Below, piece after piece: positions 5,337-7,935 of a DNA stretch of 7,935 bases (position 1 is the stretch's first letter; each line of letters starts with the position of its first letter). The stretch is taken from NCBI GenBank assembly GCA_027729865.1, contig JAQCBM010000081.1, forward strand, positions 1 through 7,935, read 5' to 3'. The stretch comes from Actinomycetota bacterium. Lineage in GTDB: Bacteria; Actinomycetota; Actinomycetes; S36-B12. Both the position numbers and the translations under genes were made by a program. The notes below the pieces were generated by a model. It was not told the DNA's origin. It searched no databases and saw only the letters and a list, made by a program, of their open reading frames with translations.

Positions 5337-7624
5337 GCTCGGGTGTAGGTATGACGCGTCGCGATGCGACCTTCCGCGGTCTGGCGGTATTCGCCGCTGT
5401 CTGGCAGGGCTTGTGGTTGATCGGAGACGCCACCTTGCGTCGGATCGTGGTCGCAAATCCCCTCGATCCAGCGGTTGTGGTTCTGGCGCTGTCGATGGTC
5501 GCCTGGTTGATGCTGTGGCCCTCACTGTTCGGGCCTACGCGAAACGTTCGTCGACTTCGCGTATTCCAGGTGATGGCCATGGCGTTCGTGGTCATTTCCG
5601 GATTGATGTTGCTGGCCGAGATGTCGGCAGTAGGTGCGGATGGGTGGTTCGTCGGTGCCTCCGTGGTCAACCTCGGTGCGGGTCTTGCCGGGCTGTACCT
5701 CAGTCGTCGAACAGGGGTCATCGTCGTGTTGAGCATCGTGGCAATCGAGGTGCTCGTAGTGCTGTTCGTTCACGTCGGTGGTGGAGACGAATGGCCGCTC
5801 GAGGTCGATTTCATCTATCCCTTCTACGCACTGGCGTTGGGTCTTGCGAGCGTTGCTGCGCGCCAGGCCTTGAACGTCTCGGCGGAGGTGCAGGACAACG
5901 TCCAACGGCAACTCCTACGGCAACAAGTGGTGCAAGAGAGCAACGAACTCACGAATGCATCAGTGACATCGGCCGAAACGCGGCTACACGAGACGGTGCT
6001 GAACACGCTTACCGCGATTATGCGTGGAGGTTTGGCCGATGATTCGGCCACGCGAAGCCGCTTGCGCGAGCGCGCTCGAGAATCCGCTGACGTCCTTCGA
6101 TCTATCGCGCAAGGTTCGGCCGTCGCCGCGCAATGGTCAGGAGATCTCAGAGTCGATCTGGCAGGAGCAGTTGTAGATCTGGAGGCCAGTGGAGTCACTG
6201 TCCGGCTCGAAGGCGTACTCGATGAGGACATGCTCGAGGGCCTTGTTGACTCCGCCACCTTCGTCGCAGTCGGAACGGCTGTGCGCGAGGCTTTGATCAA
6301 TGCGCTCAAGCACTCGGGCGGCACGACGGTGCAGGTCGTGGGTGACATCACACGAGCCGCCGATGGCATCTGGTGGCAAGTCCGCGTGAGTGACGACGGC
6401 CGCGGGTTAGGGAAGTCTGTTCCAGGCTTCGGCTTGCGTTCGGTGATCACCGATGGAATCGAAGGCGTTGGCGGTCGAGTGCGGCTGAAGTCGGGTAAGG
6501 GCACAAGCGTCACCGTGAAGATTCCGGTGTCGGCTGTTCCGGCAACAGCAAGTGGTGCGTTTAGTGGTGTTTTGCGAGCGATTGCTTTGCCCGTGCTGAC
6601 GGCCTTCACAGCTTTCACTTTGTACACGATCGGAGCCACGTGGCAGTACGTGAATTCCGCCGTGATGAATGCCTCGACGACGGTGGTTTTTCTCGGCCTG
6701 GTGGCCGTGGTTGTGCTGGCCGTCTTCCGCGACGGACGCGGGTTGATGCCGTGGTGGGGTTCTGTTGCCGTGTTGCTGGGCGTTCCGGCGATGACGTACC
6801 TGGAAAGGTTCGTTGCTGCGGCCCCCAACCCGAGTGGTGATTGGACTTCGGAGGCGGGTTCGGCGCTGCTGTTCGTTGTGGTGGCAACCGGGCCTCTATG
6901 GGTTGCGCCAGCAGCTGCGGTCTCGTGGTTCTTCGCGCAAGAACTCGCCTGGATAGAACTCACGCAGCCAGGGATGTTTGTGATCATCGTTGCCGCCCTG
7001 TTGGGTTGGCAATTGCGGCGAGGGCAAGCGCGTGCCCTGGTCATGGATACCGAAGCAAGCGAGCAGCGTGCAGCACTCGCCGCCTCGCAGGTGAGGTTGG
7101 CGCACGCACGCAGCCGGTATCAGGACGTGGATGCCTCCGGGCTCATTGCCTTACTGGATGCCGTCGCGGAGGGAGCAGCTGACCCGCGTGATGATCACGT
7201 TCGCGACATGTGTCTGCGCGAAGAGCGGATGATTCGAGCAGTTATGCGCCTGCAACCGGAGGAGATCCGGGTGCACCGCGATCTGGTCACATTGGCTGTC
7301 GATGCCCGAGATCGCGGTGTGGATCTGGGTATTTCCGTGGTGGACGGCATCCCTGCCAATGCACCCCTGGCCACACTCGCGGTCGCGCGCACGCTTATCG
7401 GGCGTGCACGGCCCGAATCCCAGGCTCGAGCGAGTGTGTCGCGAACTGAACACGGGTGCCTATTCCGTCTGGTCGTGAACATAGACCCAAGTGACTTATC
7501 GCAACTGCCGTCCCCAGCAGAGGTGCTCGATGATGAGCAGGGCGTGGTGAGTCTGGAGGAGACGTGTCTTCCGGATTCGACTTCTCTCACCGGCCTCGAT
7601 ACGCAACGATCATCACATGTCTGA
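5333..7624 (+). CDS. multi-membrane sensor histidine kinase with an apparent second, degenerate kinase half
   Basis: This is a 763-residue protein. About five or six membrane helices (residues 14-177) are followed by a coiled-coil and a dimerisation/phospho-acceptor helix, RLHETVLNTLTAI (217-229), with probable phospho-acceptor His219, typical of NarL/DesK-type kinases. The ATPase domain has the N-box EALINALKHSG (319-329), the G1 box SDDGRG (353-358) and the G2 box GFGLRS (365-370). A second hydrophobic block (about 412-560) follows, then a coiled coil (570-600) and a cytosolic region (600-720). By eye that region repeats the kinase core but lacks the His (A601 in its place) and the N-box Asn (G690). 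The start is GTG 5333, with GGAG 7 nt upstream and a GTGA overlap with the oxidase. It overlaps the response regulator by 8 bp. The stimulus is unknown. Confidence 0.88.
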   Translation: MSSGVGMTRRDATFRGLAVFAAVWQGLWLIGDATLRRIVVANPLDPAVVVLALSMVAWLMLWPSLFGPTRNVRRLRVFQVMAMAFVVISGLMLLAEMSAVGADGWFVGASVVNLGAGLAGLYLSRRTGVIVVLSIVAIEVLVVLFVHVGGGDEWPLEVDFIYPFYALALGLASVAARQALNVSAEVQDNVQRQLLRQQVVQESNELTNASVTSAETRLHETVLNTLTAIMRGGLADDSATRSRLRERARESADVLRSIAQGSAVAAQWSGDLRVDLAGAVVDLEASGVTVRLEGVLDEDMLEGLVDSATFVAVGTAVREALINALKHSGGTTVQVVGDITRAADGIWWQVRVSDDGRGLGKSVPGFGLRSVITDGIEGVGGRVRLKSGKGTSVTVKIPVSAVPATASGAFSGVLRAIALPVLTAFTAFTLYTIGATWQYVNSAVMNASTTVVFLGLVAVVVLAVFRDGRGLMPWWGSVAVLLGVPAMTYLERFVAAAPNPSGDWTSEAGSALLFVVVATGPLWVAPAAAVSWFFAQELAWIELTQPGMFVIIVAALLGWQLRRGQARALVMDTEASEQRAALAASQVRLAHARSRYQDVDASGLIALLDAVAEGAADPRDDHVRDMCLREERMIRAVMRLQPEEIRVHRDLVTLAVDARDRGVDLGISVVDGIPANAPLATLAVARTLIGRARPESQARASVSRTEHGCLFRLVVNIDPSDLSQLPSPAEVLDDEQGVVSLEETCLPDSTSLTGLDTQRSSHV

Positions 7625-7935
7625 TCACGTGTCGGGACTGGTGTCCGTCGGCATAGTCGACGACCACGAGTTGGTGCGCCAGGGTCTGCAGTCCCTTCTC
7701 GAAGATGCATCGCATGACCGCGCTTTTGCGCAGGTGCTCTACTGCGGGGCGGATCCGAGCGCCTGCCAGGAGGCCATGCCAAGGGTCGCACTCCTGGACG
7801 TTGATCTAGGTAACGCCGCTCCGCGGGTTGAGGAGTCCGTGGCGATGTTGGTCGAAGCGGGAATCGCCGTGCTGATGATCAGTGCGCACGATGATGCACG
7901 TTCGATCCGCGCCGGGCTGGGCGCGGGGGCTTTGG
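7617..7935 (+). CDS. NarL/LuxR-type response regulator, receiver domain only (3' cut by window end)
   Basis: The frame opens with ATG 7617 and stays open to the last base, showing 106 residues of a CheY-like receiver domain. The acidic pair is D15/D16 in GIVDDHELVRQGL, the phospho-acceptor is D61 in ALLDVDLG, and the switch residue is S89 in LMISAHDD. The start of the AGAxG element before the conserved Lys lies at the very end. VDDHELVRQGL and DVDLG are typical of NarL-family regulators, which carry a C-terminal LuxR helix-turn-helix; that domain would lie beyond the window. The ATG overlaps the kinase stop (ATGTCTGA, 8 bp) and no Shine-Dalgarno is evident, so translation is likely coupled. 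It is the presumed phosphate acceptor of the adjacent kinase. Confidence 0.9.
   Translation, partial: MSDHVSGLVSVGIVDDHELVRQGLQSLLEDASHDRAFAQVLYCGADPSACQEAMPRVALLDVDLGNAAPRVEESVAMLVEAGIAVLMISAHDDARSIRAGLGAGAL

Noticed and set aside
5824..7044. Long open frame on the minus strand (about 406 codons) inside the kinase gene
   Set aside because: The composition is rich in Thr, Arg, Pro and Ser as expected for an antisense shadow of GC-rich coding DNA, no domain is recognisable, and the plus-strand kinase motifs are clear.
7612..7633. Near-perfect direct repeat ATCACATGTC / ATCACGTGTC around the kinase-regulator junction
   Set aside because: One mismatch in 10 bp with a 12 bp period, fully inside coding sequence of both genes; chance is the simpler explanation.

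Overview
The window looks like a GC-rich actinobacterial chromosome segment, probably class Actinomycetes. The reasons are strong G/C bias at third codon positions, a DapB with the GTTGF and HHPDK motifs, a small TPR membrane protein directly after dapB, an actinobacterial-style GlpD and AGPS-like flavoprotein, and a NarL-type two-component pair. Genus cannot be fixed from the sequence alone. All calls rest on reading motifs by eye; no database search was run.

Layout. Positions 1-1073 (+) hold the 3' part of dapB (lysine/diaminopimelate synthesis) followed 8 bp later by a small membrane-anchored TPR protein. Positions 1062-3636 (-) hold a tightly packed operon read leftwards: glpD (FAD glycerol-3-phosphate dehydrogenase), azlC and azlD (branched-chain amino-acid exporter subunits). 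azlD converges on the TPR gene with a 12 bp overlap. Positions 3637-3734 form a short divergent control region with a perfect 10 bp tandem direct repeat and an imperfect palindrome. Positions 3735-7935 (+) hold a second packed operon: an AGPS-like FAD oxidase, a 763-residue multi-membrane sensor histidine kinase, and the start of a NarL/LuxR-type response regulator cut by the window end.

How they fit. GlpD makes dihydroxyacetone phosphate (DHAP) from glycerol-3-phosphate, and AGPS-family enzymes act on acyl-DHAP, so the divergent pair shares a metabolite node. The two-component genes overlap the oxidase gene and each other (GTGA and an 8 bp overlap), which suggests one transcript and possibly a sensory circuit linked to lipid or glycerophosphate metabolism. 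That link is an inference.

Most unusual items: (1) the histidine kinase appears to be two kinase-like halves in one chain (membrane block, active kinase core, second membrane block, degenerate kinase core lacking the phospho-acceptor His and the N-box Asn); (2) azlC has no ATG, GTG or TTG start compatible with a full-length protein, but a CTG overlaps the glpD stop as CTGA; (3) the helical-turn-spaced direct repeats lie in the divergent promoter region. I saw no RNA genes, insertion sequences, CRISPR arrays or other mobile elements.
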